From assembly GCA_028279515.1 (NCBI GenBank), contig JANQNQ010000006.1, positions 1 to 64,000 on the forward strand: a stretch of 64,000 nt of DNA, in the 5' to 3' direction. The position numbers and the translations under genes are program-made. Position 1 is the stretch's first letter; the number at the start of each line of letters is the position of its first letter. Source of the stretch: Flavobacteriaceae bacterium. GTDB lineage: Bacteria; Bacteroidota; Bacteroidia; Flavobacteriales; Flavobacteriaceae. The notes beneath the pieces are model-generated. The model was not told where the DNA came from and did no database searches. It worked only from the letters and a program-made list of their open reading frames with translations. Positions 1 through 9,047 of this stretch are shown here, piece after piece.

Positions 1-92
1 CATCCAGCATCCAGCATCCAGCATCCAGCATCCAGCATCCAGCATCCAGCATCCAGCATCCAGCATCCAGCATCCAGCATCCAGCATCCAGC
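1..92. repeat. Heptanucleotide tandem array, unit CATCCAG
   Basis: Thirteen uninterrupted perfect copies of CATCCAG run from the first base of the window, so the array may extend further upstream. It lies on the 3' side of the minus-strand DUF481 gene. Two other arrays with different 7-bp units occur in this window (19962 and 37734). Confidence 0.97.
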
Positions 93-119
93 TTCTAACT
101 TCACTATTCACTATCTATA

Positions 120-146
120 TGAACCGAAGCCTTGAGCGTAGGTTCA
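120..146. repeat. Short hairpin repeat, copy 1 (TGAACC/GGTTCA arms)
   Basis: TGAACC and GGTTCA form a 6-bp stem around a 15-nt loop (GAAGCCTTGAGCGTA). A second copy at 10774-10800 keeps the loop but has TAAACC/GGTTTA arms, so the arms differ by a compensatory pair change. It lies about 30 bp beyond the stop codon of the minus-strand DUF481 gene. Confidence 0.7.
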
Positions 147-175
147 ATATCTCTGTACTTAATACTTTGTACTAT

Positions 176-934
176 CTAAAAACTATACGCCAAACCGTTG
201 GTCCACTCGTACTGTGTTTCGGGGATGCCTGCCGCAGGAAACGAGTCAAAGAGCAGGGAAAAGGTAGATTTGAATCCGAGGTCTTTGAAAATGGTGAAGA
301 CCAGAGAGGTCTCGTTAGAGATACGGTAATCGTTAAATGCGTCAATTCGGGGTTGATAGTAGGTAGTGCTTATGATCGACACTTGATTCGAAGGGTAAAA
401 GTTGACCGAGGCATACATGCTTCCGCGAAAATCAGACTGAGTGACGCGTTCGTCGAATTCTTCCGTTTTTTCGTATTCGTACATAAGCAAGGTGCCCAAA
501 TAAAAGCGGTGCTTTTCCGAAGGTAATATTTTAAACCTCGGACCCGTTCCTGCGAGTCCTCTGAAAGAGATGTTAGACACCGGGTCATACTGCGTTTGTA
601 CAAAGGCTTCCCAAGTGATTCGAGGATGAAATTTGTAGTTGTAACGCAAATGCTGAATGCCACGATTTACAAACTTCTGAGAGGCCAACTGTTGTAGGTT
701 GAGGTCATTGATCAACAACACCAAATGCCTTTCGGTGCTGTACTGAACATGGGTTCTATTAACGATCTTAAAGATGTCGTTCTTGTTTTTGATCAGCGAT
801 ACATCAAGGCTTACAAATCCCGACCATTTAACGGTGTCGGTTACCTTTCGTAAGGATTCGACATTGACGATCTGCGCACTGACGGTGGTGCAGATAAGGG
901 TGACGATGATTAATAGCGATAGTTTCTTTGGCAT
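176..934 (-). CDS. DUF481 family outer membrane protein
   Basis: A 252-residue exported protein. Residues 1-20 form a signal peptide ending in VSA before QIV. The mature part alternates short amphipathic strands, carries the pattern typical of DUF481/YdiY-type barrels (for example FYLGTLLMYEYEKTE near residue 145), and ends in a C-terminal phenylalanine, as beta-barrel proteins inserted by BAM often do. The family is thought to be an outer membrane barrel; its function is unknown, although E. coli YdiY is described as salt- or acid-induced. It is transcribed away from the bestrophin gene and has no same-strand partner in view. Family assignment is fairly secure; the role is not. Confidence 0.75.
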   Translation of the reverse strand: MPKKLSLLIIVTLICTTVSAQIVNVESLRKVTDTVKWSGFVSLDVSLIKNKNDIFKIVNRTHVQYSTERHLVLLINDLNLQQLASQKFVNRGIQHLRYNYKFHPRITWEAFVQTQYDPVSNISFRGLAGTGPRFKILPSEKHRFYLGTLLMYEYEKTEEFDERVTQSDFRGSMYASVNFYPSNQVSIISTTYYQPRIDAFNDYRISNETSLVFTIFKDLGFKSTFSLLFDSFPAAGIPETQYEWTNGLAYSF

Positions 935-1011
935 TGTGTATTGATTTCGTAAAGATACGGCAAGGTCGAATCTAGGCCTAATAATCGATCTGCAAAATCA
1001 TCATGGTTTTT

Positions 1012-1039
1012 TTGTCAAAGTATTATAAATTTAGATTTG
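1012..1039 (+). promoter_or_regulatory. Putative Bacteroidota promoter for the bestrophin gene
   Basis: TTG at 1012-1014 and TAGATTTG at 1032-1039 match the -33 TTG and -7 TAnnTTTG consensus of Flavobacterium promoters with a 17-bp spacer. The predicted start of transcription is about 15 bp before the ATG at 1062. Assigned by pattern only. Confidence 0.5.
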
Positions 1040-1061
1040 TAAAGATTTAAGAGCAAATAGT

Positions 1062-2096
1062 ATGCAAGTAGACAAGACAGTTTCGTTTTCGAAAATCCTT
1101 AAATGGACAGGCGTCCATATGATATGGCTGCTGGTTTTTTCAGGAGTTGTAGCGGCCCTCTATCGATTTGGGTTCCTAGAATTTATGATTCCGTGGTTGC
1201 CCATTTCAGTAATTGGTACGGCCGTTGCCTTTTATGTAGGTTTTAAAAACAACCAATCCTATGACCGTATGTGGGAAGCCAGAAAGATATGGGGAGGTAT
1301 TGTAAATGACAGTCGTACCTGGGGAATGTACGTGGATAACTTTATTACAAACCTATTTGCTGATGACAAGGTCTCTAAAAAAGAATTACAGGCCATCAAG
1401 CAGCGTTTGATGTACCGTCATATCGCATGGTTGTATGCGCACCGAAGTCAGTTGTTGGTCCCAACAAGTTGGGAGCACGTTAGTCAAGGAGGCCATGTGG
1501 CCAAACGAGCAAGATACTATCAAAAGAAGTTTGGGGTAGGTCTGGTTGATGATGAGTATACACGCACCGAGCTTAAGAATTTTTTACCGCAAGAAGAACA
1601 CGATCGTTTGATTGCCAATGTCAATACGGCCACGCAGATCATCAATGAGCAATCAAGGGATCTAAAGCAACTTCGGGAGCAGGGGTTAATCGAAGATTTT
1701 CGTCATATGGAAATGGCCAATGTACTGAAGAGCTTTTATACGCTGCAAGGAAAGAATGAACGCATCAAAAAGTTTCCGTTGCCGCGTCAATATGCCAACA
1801 TGAGCCGAATATTTGTCCGCATCTTCATTTTCTTGTTACCCTTTAGTATGGTCCCTGAGCTAATGAGGCTGGGCGAGACCGGTTTTTGGCTTTCGGTACC
1901 GATTACGGCTTTGATCGGATGGGTATATGTAATGATGGAGCTGGTAGGAGATTATTCTGAAAATCCTTTTCAAGGAATGGGAAACGATATCCCGATGCTT
2001 TCGCTTTGTCGTGTCATTGAAATTGATCTGAGAGAGATGCTAGGAGAAACCGATCTACCACCAAGTGTTGAAGCTAAGAAAGGGATATTGATGTGA
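1062..2096 (+). CDS. Bestrophin-family (UPF0187/YneE) chloride channel-like membrane protein
   Basis: A 344-residue inner membrane protein. Two hydrophobic helices lie near residues 15-35 and 40-60. They are followed by the bestrophin signature NNQSYDRMWEARKIWG, a long soluble segment, and two more helices near 245-262 and 272-292. The closing motif GDYSENPFQGMGNDIP is typical of bacterial bestrophins. Characterised bacterial homologues form pentameric anion or cation channels; ion selectivity cannot be read from the sequence. The start follows a good TTG/TAGATTTG promoter. The gene stands alone between the divergent DUF481 gene and an HTH regulator. Confidence 0.88.
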   Translation: MQVDKTVSFSKILKWTGVHMIWLLVFSGVVAALYRFGFLEFMIPWLPISVIGTAVAFYVGFKNNQSYDRMWEARKIWGGIVNDSRTWGMYVDNFITNLFADDKVSKKELQAIKQRLMYRHIAWLYAHRSQLLVPTSWEHVSQGGHVAKRARYYQKKFGVGLVDDEYTRTELKNFLPQEEHDRLIANVNTATQIINEQSRDLKQLREQGLIEDFRHMEMANVLKSFYTLQGKNERIKKFPLPRQYANMSRIFVRIFIFLLPFSMVPELMRLGETGFWLSVPITALIGWVYVMMELVGDYSENPFQGMGNDIPMLSLCRVIEIDLREMLGETDLPPSVEAKKGILM

Positions 2097-2230
2097 TGTT
2101 TTCTTCGGAAAGAATATATGTAATAACCCGCAAGGTCCAGTAAATTCAGCAAGTGACATATAGGTGACATCTAAATGGCGTAGTAAAAACCAAGGATGCA
2201 TTTTAGATTTGCAGTATCAAAAATCACAAA

Positions 2231-2797
2231 ATGAAACAACCAACACTTAAAGAGAATTTATTATACCAACGAAAGCTTAAAGGCTATACGCAAGATGAAC
2301 TGGCCGAAAGGACAACGGTTGGGTTGCGCACCATACAACGCATTGAAAAAGGGGAAGTTCAACCACATTTACAAACGATCAAGTTATTAGCGGTTGGATT
2401 AGGAATAGAGGTAGAAGACCTAATTGTATTGAACGACCCTAAAGAAGAACCCATCAATCGCAAATGGATGCTTTTATTGCACGCCTCACCATTCTTCGGA
2501 TTCCTCATTCCATTTGCTAACATCTTGTTTCCAATTTTTGTTTGGATGAATAAGGCAGATGACAACAAGATCTATAATAGTCACGGACGCGCCGTTATCA
2601 ATTTTCATTGCTCTATAAGTTTGTGGCTTGTCCTATCACTTTTGCTCTATTTCGTTATTCCGGGGTATAATTACTTCCTGACTGGTGCTGTTGTTCTCTT
2701 CGGAATAATTTTCAGCATAAAAAATACGATGTCTGCCATTGGATCTGGCATATGCAATTATCCGCTTTCAATTCCTTTTCTAAAACGAGAAGCTTAG
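2231..2797 (+). CDS. XRE-type HTH regulator fused to a DUF4870 membrane domain
   Basis: A 188-residue protein with an N-terminal lambda-repressor-like helix-turn-helix (residues about 7-62, including YTQDELAERTTVGLRTIQR). It is joined to a hydrophobic C-terminal half with three to four membrane segments resembling DUF4870. This architecture would place the DNA-binding domain at the cytoplasmic face of the membrane and is common in Bacteroidota; targets are unknown. The sequence TAGATTTG at 2204-2211 could be a -7 element, but no matching TTG is found at the right distance. The neighbouring CPBP reading frame starts 25 bp downstream, so the two may have been one transcription unit. Confidence 0.8.
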   Translation: MKQPTLKENLLYQRKLKGYTQDELAERTTVGLRTIQRIEKGEVQPHLQTIKLLAVGLGIEVEDLIVLNDPKEEPINRKWMLLLHASPFFGFLIPFANILFPIFVWMNKADDNKIYNSHGRAVINFHCSISLWLVLSLLLYFVIPGYNYFLTGAVVLFGIIFSIKNTMSAIGSGICNYPLSIPFLKREA

Positions 2798-2822
2798 TCT
2801 AACTACACTTAAATTTATTACG

Positions 2823-3510
2823 ATGATAGGATTATTGGTATTACTAGTAATCTCGTGGGGACTATTGTTCCTATTTGAGAAAAAAAACCTGAACGCCATA
2901 GGGGTTGTTCCTACGTTTCAACGCTTAATACAATTCTTTGTTGGCTTTGCATTGATCGTGGTCATCTGTCTGATATTGATTTACATAGAAACCTGGGTGA
3001 AATCAGTGCAATGGGAATTTCTGGGGACTCGTTATAGGGTATTGTATGAGGCATTTGTATACCATCTGCGATCGGCTTTGACAGAAGATCTGGTTTTTAG
3101 GGGCGCTGCTCTGTACATACTTATTCAAAGACTCGGAGCACGATGGGCCATTTGGATATCGGCTGTTTGTTTTGGAGTCTACCATGTGTTTTCCTACGGA
3201 ATTCTAGAAGAACGTTGGATCCTCATAGTTTATGTCGTGCTTGTCACTGGGTTTGCCGGATATGTGTGGGCGTGCATTTTATAAGACAAAATCAATATTC
3301 ATAGGCCTAGGCCTACATATAGGATACAATTTGCTCATGTCCTGCTTTTACGAGTCATCTCCTTTTGGTGAACTGCTTTTTCATGAAGTCTCAAGCGTTG
3401 ACCTTTCGGAAGCATCAGAATCCTTCTATTCTTTTTTTAGAGGTCTTTTTCCTTCGATAATGACGCTAATAAGCCTAAGACTCTTGTTTAGGTTGCGGGA
3501 ACTGGATTAA
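2823..3510 (+). pseudogene. CPBP-family intramembrane metalloprotease, frameshifted
   Basis: The coding sequence is split over two frames. The first frame (2823-3284) carries the membrane segments, the EDLVFR motif (an ExxxxR variant of CPBP motif 1) and FGVYH (motif 2, FxxxH). It then stops after GYVWACIL. The second frame (open to 3510) carries FYKTKSIFIGLGLHIGYNLL, which contains the third CPBP motif HxxxN. Joining the frames near 3270-3276 by skipping one base gives a continuous protein of about 228 residues of usual length. CPBP proteins are Abi/Rce1-like membrane proteases. A one-base insertion (or two-base deletion) is the simplest reading. Sequencing error or programmed frameshifting cannot be excluded, though no obvious slippery heptamer is present. 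Confidence 0.75.
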
Positions 3511-3638
3511 CTCTTTCGCTTTGCTCTGTCGTTGGACCTTATGAAGGAACTTGCACAAAGAAGCTCCCATTGCTTCGCAATTTCGCTTTGTTATTTTGTG
3601 CTCAATTCTGATGCAAGTATCAATTAACTCCAAAATAA

Positions 3639-3664
3639 AAGCTCCTTGATTTCTCAAGGAGCTT
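3639..3664 (-). terminator. Rho-independent terminator of the initiator tRNA gene
   Basis: AAGCTCCTTGA and TCAAGGAGCTT form a perfect 11-bp stem with a 4-nt loop. Read on the minus strand it is followed by TTTTATTTT, and it begins six bases after the tRNA 3' end. Confidence 0.85.
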
Positions 3665-3669
3665 CTTTG

Positions 3670-3742
<73 letters not shown>

Positions 3743-3876
3743 ATATTGGACTGCAAATATACAACCATTTTGGATTTCTGCAATGATTATGCCAATATTT
3801 TTGTGGTTGCAGACGCAAATCGTATTTTTAAATTTCATCGCACACTCAACACGAGCATATTAGCCAAATCACATTT

Positions 3877-5244
3877 ATGAACACATTGGTCGACTTTACC
3901 TCAAAACTCATCGGATACTTCGAATGGGTCATGCTTTTTTTGGTCATCGGTGGCGGACTTTTCCTTGTCTTGTATTCTCGGTTTTTGCCCTATCGATATT
4001 TTAAACATGCCATTGGAGTAGTACGCGGTAAATACGATGACCCCAACGATCCGGGGCAGGTAAGTCACTATCAGGCACTGGCCTCGGCAGTGGCGGCGAC
4101 CGTCGGTTTGGGAAATATCTCAGGAGTTGCTATTGCGATTCACAATGGAGGGCCTGGTGTCGTATTTTGGATGTGGGTCACGGCAATTATTGGGATGTGC
4201 ATCAAGTTCTATTCGTGTAGCCTTGCTATCATGTTTCGCGGTAATGACAGTGCCGGTAAGTTGCAAGGCGGTCCTATGTACTATATGACGAAGGGAATCA
4301 AAACCTACGGCAAACCTTTGGCCATTTTTTTCTCTATCGCAGGATTGGTGGGCGTACTGCCTGCCTTTACCACGAATCAGTTGACCGAAACTTTGATTAC
4401 CGTGGTCAACCCCGATGAGTCAGTAGTGCTGCTCGGAGAATTTCAATGGCGATTGATCATTGGCATTGCATTGGTCATTATTACTTCTATTGTGATCTTT
4501 GGCGGACTCAAGAAGATCGTGAAAGCTTCTTCGGCTATTGTTCCCGTAATGGTGGCCATCTATCTATTGGCTGCTTTTTTTATCCTCGGAACCAATATCG
4601 ATAAGGTGTTGCCTTCCTTTAAATTGATTTTTGCGGAAGCCTTTAATTTCAATACAGCAGTGCAGGGAGGGTTGTGGGCCTTGATCTTGCTTGGCATTCG
4701 TCGTGCTATTTTTTCGAACGAATCGGGCGTAGGAAACGCCCCGATGTATCACGGACAGTCCAAAACCAAAGAACCCGTGCAAGAGGGATTGGTGGCCATG
4801 CTAGGGCCGTTTATTGACACCATCATTGTGTGTACGATCACAGCACTGATTATCATCGTAAGCGGCGTATACCTCGAATCCGAAAGCAACGGGATCTCTT
4901 TGACATTACTAGCTTTTGAAAAGTCACTCTATGGTTTCGGCGCCGAGTTACTCATGATCCTTGTCATCGCCTTCGCCATCTCAACCCTGTTCACATATTC
5001 CTATTACGGCACAAAATGCCTTTCCTTTTTAACCAATGTAAAGATTGGCTGGTATTATAATATCATTTACATAGTTAGTATTATCTTTGCAGCCATCGCT
5101 TCATTAGACTTGGTAATCAATATGATTGACTTGGCCTTTGCGCTGATGAGCATACCAAATATGATAGCGTTACTATACTTAGCACCGCAGATCAACCAGT
5201 CGATGAAAGGGTATTTTGTAAGATTGAAACATGGGGAAACATAA
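3877..5244 (+). CDS. Sodium:alanine/glycine symporter (AGCS family)
   Basis: A 455-residue polytopic membrane protein with about eleven hydrophobic helices. It carries the AGCS signatures GQVSHYQALASAVAATVGLG (residues about 63-82), the GPG-containing helix that follows it, and AIFSNESGVGNAPMYHG near residue 280. Members import small neutral amino acids with sodium. Its last 14 bp overlap the start of era in another frame, so the two are likely cotranscribed and translationally coupled. The overlap does not imply a shared function. Substrate (alanine, glycine or related) is inferred from family only. Confidence 0.92.
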   Translation: MNTLVDFTSKLIGYFEWVMLFLVIGGGLFLVLYSRFLPYRYFKHAIGVVRGKYDDPNDPGQVSHYQALASAVAATVGLGNISGVAIAIHNGGPGVVFWMWVTAIIGMCIKFYSCSLAIMFRGNDSAGKLQGGPMYYMTKGIKTYGKPLAIFFSIAGLVGVLPAFTTNQLTETLITVVNPDESVVLLGEFQWRLIIGIALVIITSIVIFGGLKKIVKASSAIVPVMVAIYLLAAFFILGTNIDKVLPSFKLIFAEAFNFNTAVQGGLWALILLGIRRAIFSNESGVGNAPMYHGQSKTKEPVQEGLVAMLGPFIDTIIVCTITALIIIVSGVYLESESNGISLTLLAFEKSLYGFGAELLMILVIAFAISTLFTYSYYGTKCLSFLTNVKIGWYYNIIYIVSIIFAAIASLDLVINMIDLAFALMSIPNMIALLYLAPQINQSMKGYFVRLKHGET

Positions 5245-6118
5245 AGCAGGATTTGTAAATATTATCGGAAATCCAAACGTAGGTAAATCGACGTTGATGA
5301 ATGCCTTCGTGGGTGAGCGTCTGTCGATTATCACGAGCAAGGCACAGACCACACGCCATCGTATTTTGGGGATTGTCAATGGCGAAGACTTTCAGGTCGT
5401 TTTGTCCGATACACCAGGAATTATTCGTCCAGCATACGAGTTGCAAGAGTCGATGATGGACTTTGTTCGTTCGGCTTTTGAAGATGCCGATGTATTGATC
5501 TATATGGTCGAGATCGGTGAAAAGGAATTGAAAGACGAAGCTTTCTTCAGAAAGATCACCAATGCGAAGATTCCGGTACTTCTGCTGTTGAACAAGATCG
5601 ATAAATCGGATCAAACACAGCTCGAAGAGCAAATGGCACTTTGGAAAGAAAAGGTGCCCAATGCCGAAGTATTTCCGATTTCAGCACTTGAGAATTTCAA
5701 CGTAAAGGAAGTATTTGACCGTATTGTCGAGTTGCTTCCCGAGTCACCACCTTTCTACGCCAAAGATCAGTTGACAGACAAGCCCGAACGTTTCTTCGTG
5801 AATGAAGCGATCCGTGAAAAAATTCTACTGTACTACAAAAAAGAGATTCCGTATTCGGTTGAGGTAGAGACCGAAGAATTCTTCGAAGAAGAAGACATCA
5901 TTCGTATTCGATCGATCATTATGGTCGAGCGCGATACACAAAAAGGAATCATCATTGGCCACAAGGGATCAGCCCTTAAAAAAGTGGGCATGCATGCCCG
6001 TCAAGATCTCGAGAAGTTCTTTGGTAAAAAGATCCATATTGAACTCTACGTAAAGGTCAACAAAGATTGGAGAAAGAATACAAAACAATTAAAGCGATTC
6101 GGCTATAACCAGCGATAA
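5231..6118 (+). CDS. era: GTPase Era
   Basis: A 295-residue GTP-binding protein that binds the 3' end of 16S rRNA and assists maturation of the 30S subunit. The G domain (residues about 5-170) has GNPNVGKST (G1), a threonine switch region (AQTTRHR), DTPG (G3) and NKID (G4). The C-terminal KH RNA-binding domain contains GIIIGHKGSALKK at about residue 238. Length fits Era (about 300). The ATG at 5231 lies inside the symporter gene, and a lipoprotein gene begins 3 bp after the stop. The related GTPase der lies 3 kb downstream. Confidence 0.97.
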   Translation: MGKHKAGFVNIIGNPNVGKSTLMNAFVGERLSIITSKAQTTRHRILGIVNGEDFQVVLSDTPGIIRPAYELQESMMDFVRSAFEDADVLIYMVEIGEKELKDEAFFRKITNAKIPVLLLLNKIDKSDQTQLEEQMALWKEKVPNAEVFPISALENFNVKEVFDRIVELLPESPPFYAKDQLTDKPERFFVNEAIREKILLYYKKEIPYSVEVETEEFFEEEDIIRIRSIIMVERDTQKGIIIGHKGSALKKVGMHARQDLEKFFGKKIHIELYVKVNKDWRKNTKQLKRFGYNQR

Positions 6119-6121
6119 CCT

Positions 6122-7633
6122 ATGATTAGAAATTTACTATGTGCAACCATGCTCATCGCATGCTTGGGCTGTAAAAAGGGGCATAATAAAGAAGTTGCTG
6201 AAAAGACTCAACAAGAAGAAAAGGTACAATTTGAATGGCTGTCTACCATTAAAGTAGGCGATGCCAACACGACCGAGATCAGTGCCTATAGTATCAAGAC
6301 CAAGAAATTATTCATCGCAAATACGTTGGAAAAGGAAATTTCGGTCTATGATATCTCCAATCCCAAAAAAGGAAGGAAGCTAAAGTCCATTCATATTGAC
6401 GCCTATGGCGGAAACGTAAACAGTGTAGCTGTTCATGGGTGGCGTTTAGCCGCTGCAATCGAAGCCAAACACAAACAAGACTCTGGTAAGATCGTCGTGT
6501 TTAATGTACACTCACAAAAGATGATCGAAGCCTATACTGTCGGAGCTTTGCCTGATATGGTCTGCTTTACACCCGATGGACGTTATCTACTATCTGCCAA
6601 TGAGGGAGAACCGAATGACACGTATACAGAAGACCCAGAAGGATCCATTAGTATTGTTGACCTCGAAAAGAATACGGTGGCCAATGTAAACTTTGCCCAG
6701 TGGGAAAGCCGAGCCGAAGCCCTTAAAAATGGAGGATTGCGCATTTTCGGAAAGAACGCAAACCTAGCTCAAGATATAGAGCCCGAATACCTTACCATCT
6801 CTGATGACTCTAAAAGAGCATGGGTAACACTGCAAGAGAACAATGCGATTGCCGAGATTGATATCCTGAACAAGAAGGTGGCGAATATTTTTCCGTTGGG
6901 GACCAAAGATTTTTCCTTGTTACGAAATAAACTCGATGTCAGTGATGCAGACGATTCACTTCAGCTAAGAAACTGGCCGGTCAAAGGTTTCTACCTTCCC
7001 GATGCGATCGATCACATCATGTACCGTGGTAACGAATTCATCATTACCGCCAATGAGGGCGATGCCCGTGCTTACAAGGGCTTTTCCGAAGAAAACCGTG
7101 TAGGGCTCATTACACTAGATAAAAAGCGTTTTCCAAACAGGAAAGAGCTACAAAAAGATTACAATCTCGGCCGCTTAAAGATTTCTACTACGGTGGGTGA
7201 TATTGATAATGACGGTGACTTTGATGAGTTGTATGCTTTTGGGGGGCGTTCATTTTCGATATGGACTACCAAAGGAGAGCTGGTATATGATAGCGGTGAC
7301 GATTTTGCCAAGCATACCATCGCTAACAAAAGGAGCTTTAACCAAGGAGATACCCGAAGCGACGACAAAGGGAGCGAGCCCGAAGCACTGGAAGTCTTGG
7401 ATATTCAAGGGAAAAAGGTTCTGTTCGTCGGTTTAGAGCGTACCGGAGGGATTTTGGTTTATGACATTACCAATCCTAAACTGCCCGTTTTCATGCATTG
7501 GTTGGATCATGGAGGGGATATTTCACCCGAAGGATTGGTGGTGTTATCGGCAGAAGAGAGTCCGTCAGGGAAAGAATTGTTGATCGTGACCAACGAGATC
7601 AGTGGTACCGTAACATTGTATCAAAATCAATAA
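6122..7633 (+). CDS. Choice-of-anchor I family lipoprotein (beta-propeller)
   Basis: A 503-residue lipoprotein. The signal ends in LIACLGC, placing the lipidated cysteine at residue 17. The mature protein has repeated beta-propeller-like blades with phrases such as LLSANEGEPNDTYTEDPEGS, FIITANEGDARAY and GSEPEAL. These match the choice-of-anchor I proteins, a group sometimes annotated as alkaline phosphatase-like or mesenchyme-specific glycoprotein-like. A segment VGDIDNDGDFDELYAFGG resembles a calcium-binding DxDxDG-type loop. No enzymatic role is established. It starts 3 bp after era and is probably read from the same message. Confidence 0.8.
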   Translation: MIRNLLCATMLIACLGCKKGHNKEVAEKTQQEEKVQFEWLSTIKVGDANTTEISAYSIKTKKLFIANTLEKEISVYDISNPKKGRKLKSIHIDAYGGNVNSVAVHGWRLAAAIEAKHKQDSGKIVVFNVHSQKMIEAYTVGALPDMVCFTPDGRYLLSANEGEPNDTYTEDPEGSISIVDLEKNTVANVNFAQWESRAEALKNGGLRIFGKNANLAQDIEPEYLTISDDSKRAWVTLQENNAIAEIDILNKKVANIFPLGTKDFSLLRNKLDVSDADDSLQLRNWPVKGFYLPDAIDHIMYRGNEFIITANEGDARAYKGFSEENRVGLITLDKKRFPNRKELQKDYNLGRLKISTTVGDIDNDGDFDELYAFGGRSFSIWTTKGELVYDSGDDFAKHTIANKRSFNQGDTRSDDKGSEPEALEVLDIQGKKVLFVGLERTGGILVYDITNPKLPVFMHWLDHGGDISPEGLVVLSAEESPSGKELLIVTNEISGTVTLYQNQ

Positions 7634-7668
7634 CATAGATTTTTAAGTTTTAATGTAATTTAGCCTTT

Positions 7669-8466
7669 ATGCTATTACAACTTTTGCCACTACTTCTATT
7701 AGTGGCCATCATCCTTTTTATTGTTTTCGCTACGCGTAAAAAGAAGGCGCAGCCCTTTCCTGCAGATTGGCGTGTTGTTTTAGAGCGGAAAGTTCCTTTC
7801 TATGCCCAATTGCCTCAACTTCAAAAGAAGCGTTTCGAGTCGAAGATGATGCAGTTTTTAAGCGAGGTCACGATTGAAGGTGTACAGACCGAAGTGACCG
7901 ATGACGATCGAATCTACGTCGCAGCCAGTGCAGTGATTCCGATCTTTGGATTCGAAAACTGGAGTTACAATAATCTCTCTACAGTACTGTTGTATCCAGA
8001 CAGTTTTAACCGAAAACTTCAATTTCAAGCAGATAAAGAAGGCCGAAGCATTTTAGGAATGGTCGGTACGGGCAACATGCGCAATCAAATGATCCTTTCA
8101 AAAAAGGCACTCCACCACGGATTTGACAATCAGACCGACAAACACAACACAGCCATTCATGAGTTTGTACATTTGGTGGACGGCACCGATGGAATGATCG
8201 ACGGAATTCCTGAACGCTTGTTAGATAAACCCTACGTACTTCCTTGGGTCAATGAGATTCACCGAAAAATGGAAGAGATCAACGATGACGAGTCCGACAT
8301 TCGACGATATGGTGGTACCTCGCAAGTAGAGTTTTTTGCAGTCGCTTCCGAGTACTTCTTCAGTCGTCCTAAATTATTGAAGCGTAAGCATCCCGAATTG
8401 TACAAGATGTTGCAGCAATGCTTCAATCAGGATCTGGCCAGCAAAGACTATAAAAAGAAAGCGTAA
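7669..8466 (+). CDS. Zinc-dependent peptidase of the MtfA (M90) family
   Basis: A 265-residue protein with one N-terminal membrane helix (residues 2-22) and a cytoplasmic or periplasmic peptidase domain. The zinc motif HEFVH starts at residue 164 and continues LVDGTDGMIDGIP, the MtfA signature. A downstream SQVEFFAVASEYFF segment provides the usual third-ligand glutamate region. In E. coli MtfA removes the C terminus of some targets and binds the Mlc repressor; no Mlc homologue is visible here, so the physiological role is open. E. coli MtfA lacks the membrane helix seen here. Confidence 0.88.
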   Translation: MLLQLLPLLLLVAIILFIVFATRKKKAQPFPADWRVVLERKVPFYAQLPQLQKKRFESKMMQFLSEVTIEGVQTEVTDDDRIYVAASAVIPIFGFENWSYNNLSTVLLYPDSFNRKLQFQADKEGRSILGMVGTGNMRNQMILSKKALHHGFDNQTDKHNTAIHEFVHLVDGTDGMIDGIPERLLDKPYVLPWVNEIHRKMEEINDDESDIRRYGGTSQVEFFAVASEYFFSRPKLLKRKHPELYKMLQQCFNQDLASKDYKKKA

Positions 8467-8469
8467 CGG

Positions 8470-8991
8470 CTAATCTTCCAACCCCAAAGTTTTCCGCATA
8501 AAATCATAGAGAAGGTGCATCTGGTCTTTTCCGGCATCGCGACCCATTCTTCCCAAGAAATAGAGCACGACCCAAAGGGTAAGCATGAAGAACATGACAG
8601 CAACCTGTATGACAAAGTCATTTCCTAAAGACCAGTTGCTGTAGGCCCAAATACCGAAAATGATGAAGATGGTCGCCACACCAAAATGACCAAACATAAA
8701 GAGCGTCCAGATATTAGGGTTGGGGCCGAAGAGTCCGCGTAAAGAGCTGGTGTCTTCTTTTTCAGGTTCGATCTCGAGGTGCAACTGAGGTGACCAATAG
8801 TGTTGTTGCGCTTTCGGAATGCGAATAAAAACATGGTGATTTACTCTTGAAATGACAAAATCTTCGGTAGGGTTTTCCTCAAAACGGGTCAAGGCTTCTT
8901 GATCCGGAATCTCTAAGGTCATTCGAAATCTCGGACGCAAAACGACTTCGTTGCTCAGCAAGGCCATGGCAAATAACTTTTTATTGAACAA
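8470..8991 (-). CDS. Conserved hypothetical membrane protein
   Basis: A 173-residue protein of unknown function. The first ~95 residues are soluble and strand-rich (for example LRPRFRMTLEIPDQEALTRFE). Two transmembrane helices follow near residues 101-121 and 127-147, then a charged C-terminal tail (GRMGRDAGKDQMHLLYDF). An alternative start at the internal methionine MALLSNEV (residue 9) would remove a basic leader. It is convergent with the MtfA-like gene, 3 bp from its stop, and divergent from der. Similar proteins appear next to der in Flavobacteriia as I recall, but no role is known. Confidence 0.65.
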   Translation of the reverse strand: MFNKKLFAMALLSNEVVLRPRFRMTLEIPDQEALTRFEENPTEDFVISRVNHHVFIRIPKAQQHYWSPQLHLEIEPEKEDTSSLRGLFGPNPNIWTLFMFGHFGVATIFIIFGIWAYSNWSLGNDFVIQVAVMFFMLTLWVVLYFLGRMGRDAGKDQMHLLYDFMRKTLGLED

Positions 8992-9022
8992 TAAGTTACT
9001 GTTTTTTTCTCAAATTTTGACA

Positions 9023-9030
9023 TACCTTTG
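9023..9030 (+). promoter_or_regulatory. Possible -7 element (TACCTTTG) upstream of der
   Basis: TACCTTTG matches TAnnTTTG 18 bp before the der ATG. No convincing TTG lies 17-23 bp upstream, so this is a partial match only. Confidence 0.3.
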
Positions 9031-9047
9031 CCGCAGAAAATTAGAGG

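Noticed and set aside
1-92. CRISPR-like array at the window start (also 19962 and 37734)
   Set aside because: Seven-base perfect tandem copies with no spacers and no cas genes nearby; simple tandem repeats.
119-526. Plus-strand frame of 135 codons at the left edge
   Set aside because: Antisense to the DUF481 gene, which has a signal peptide and family motifs.
5231-5244. Symporter-era overlap as a sign of gene fusion or frameshift
   Set aside because: Both proteins are complete with normal termini; a 14-bp overlap is ordinary gene packing.
5192-5632. Minus-strand frame of 146 codons in era
   Set aside because: Lies wholly opposite the G domain of era; no independent support.
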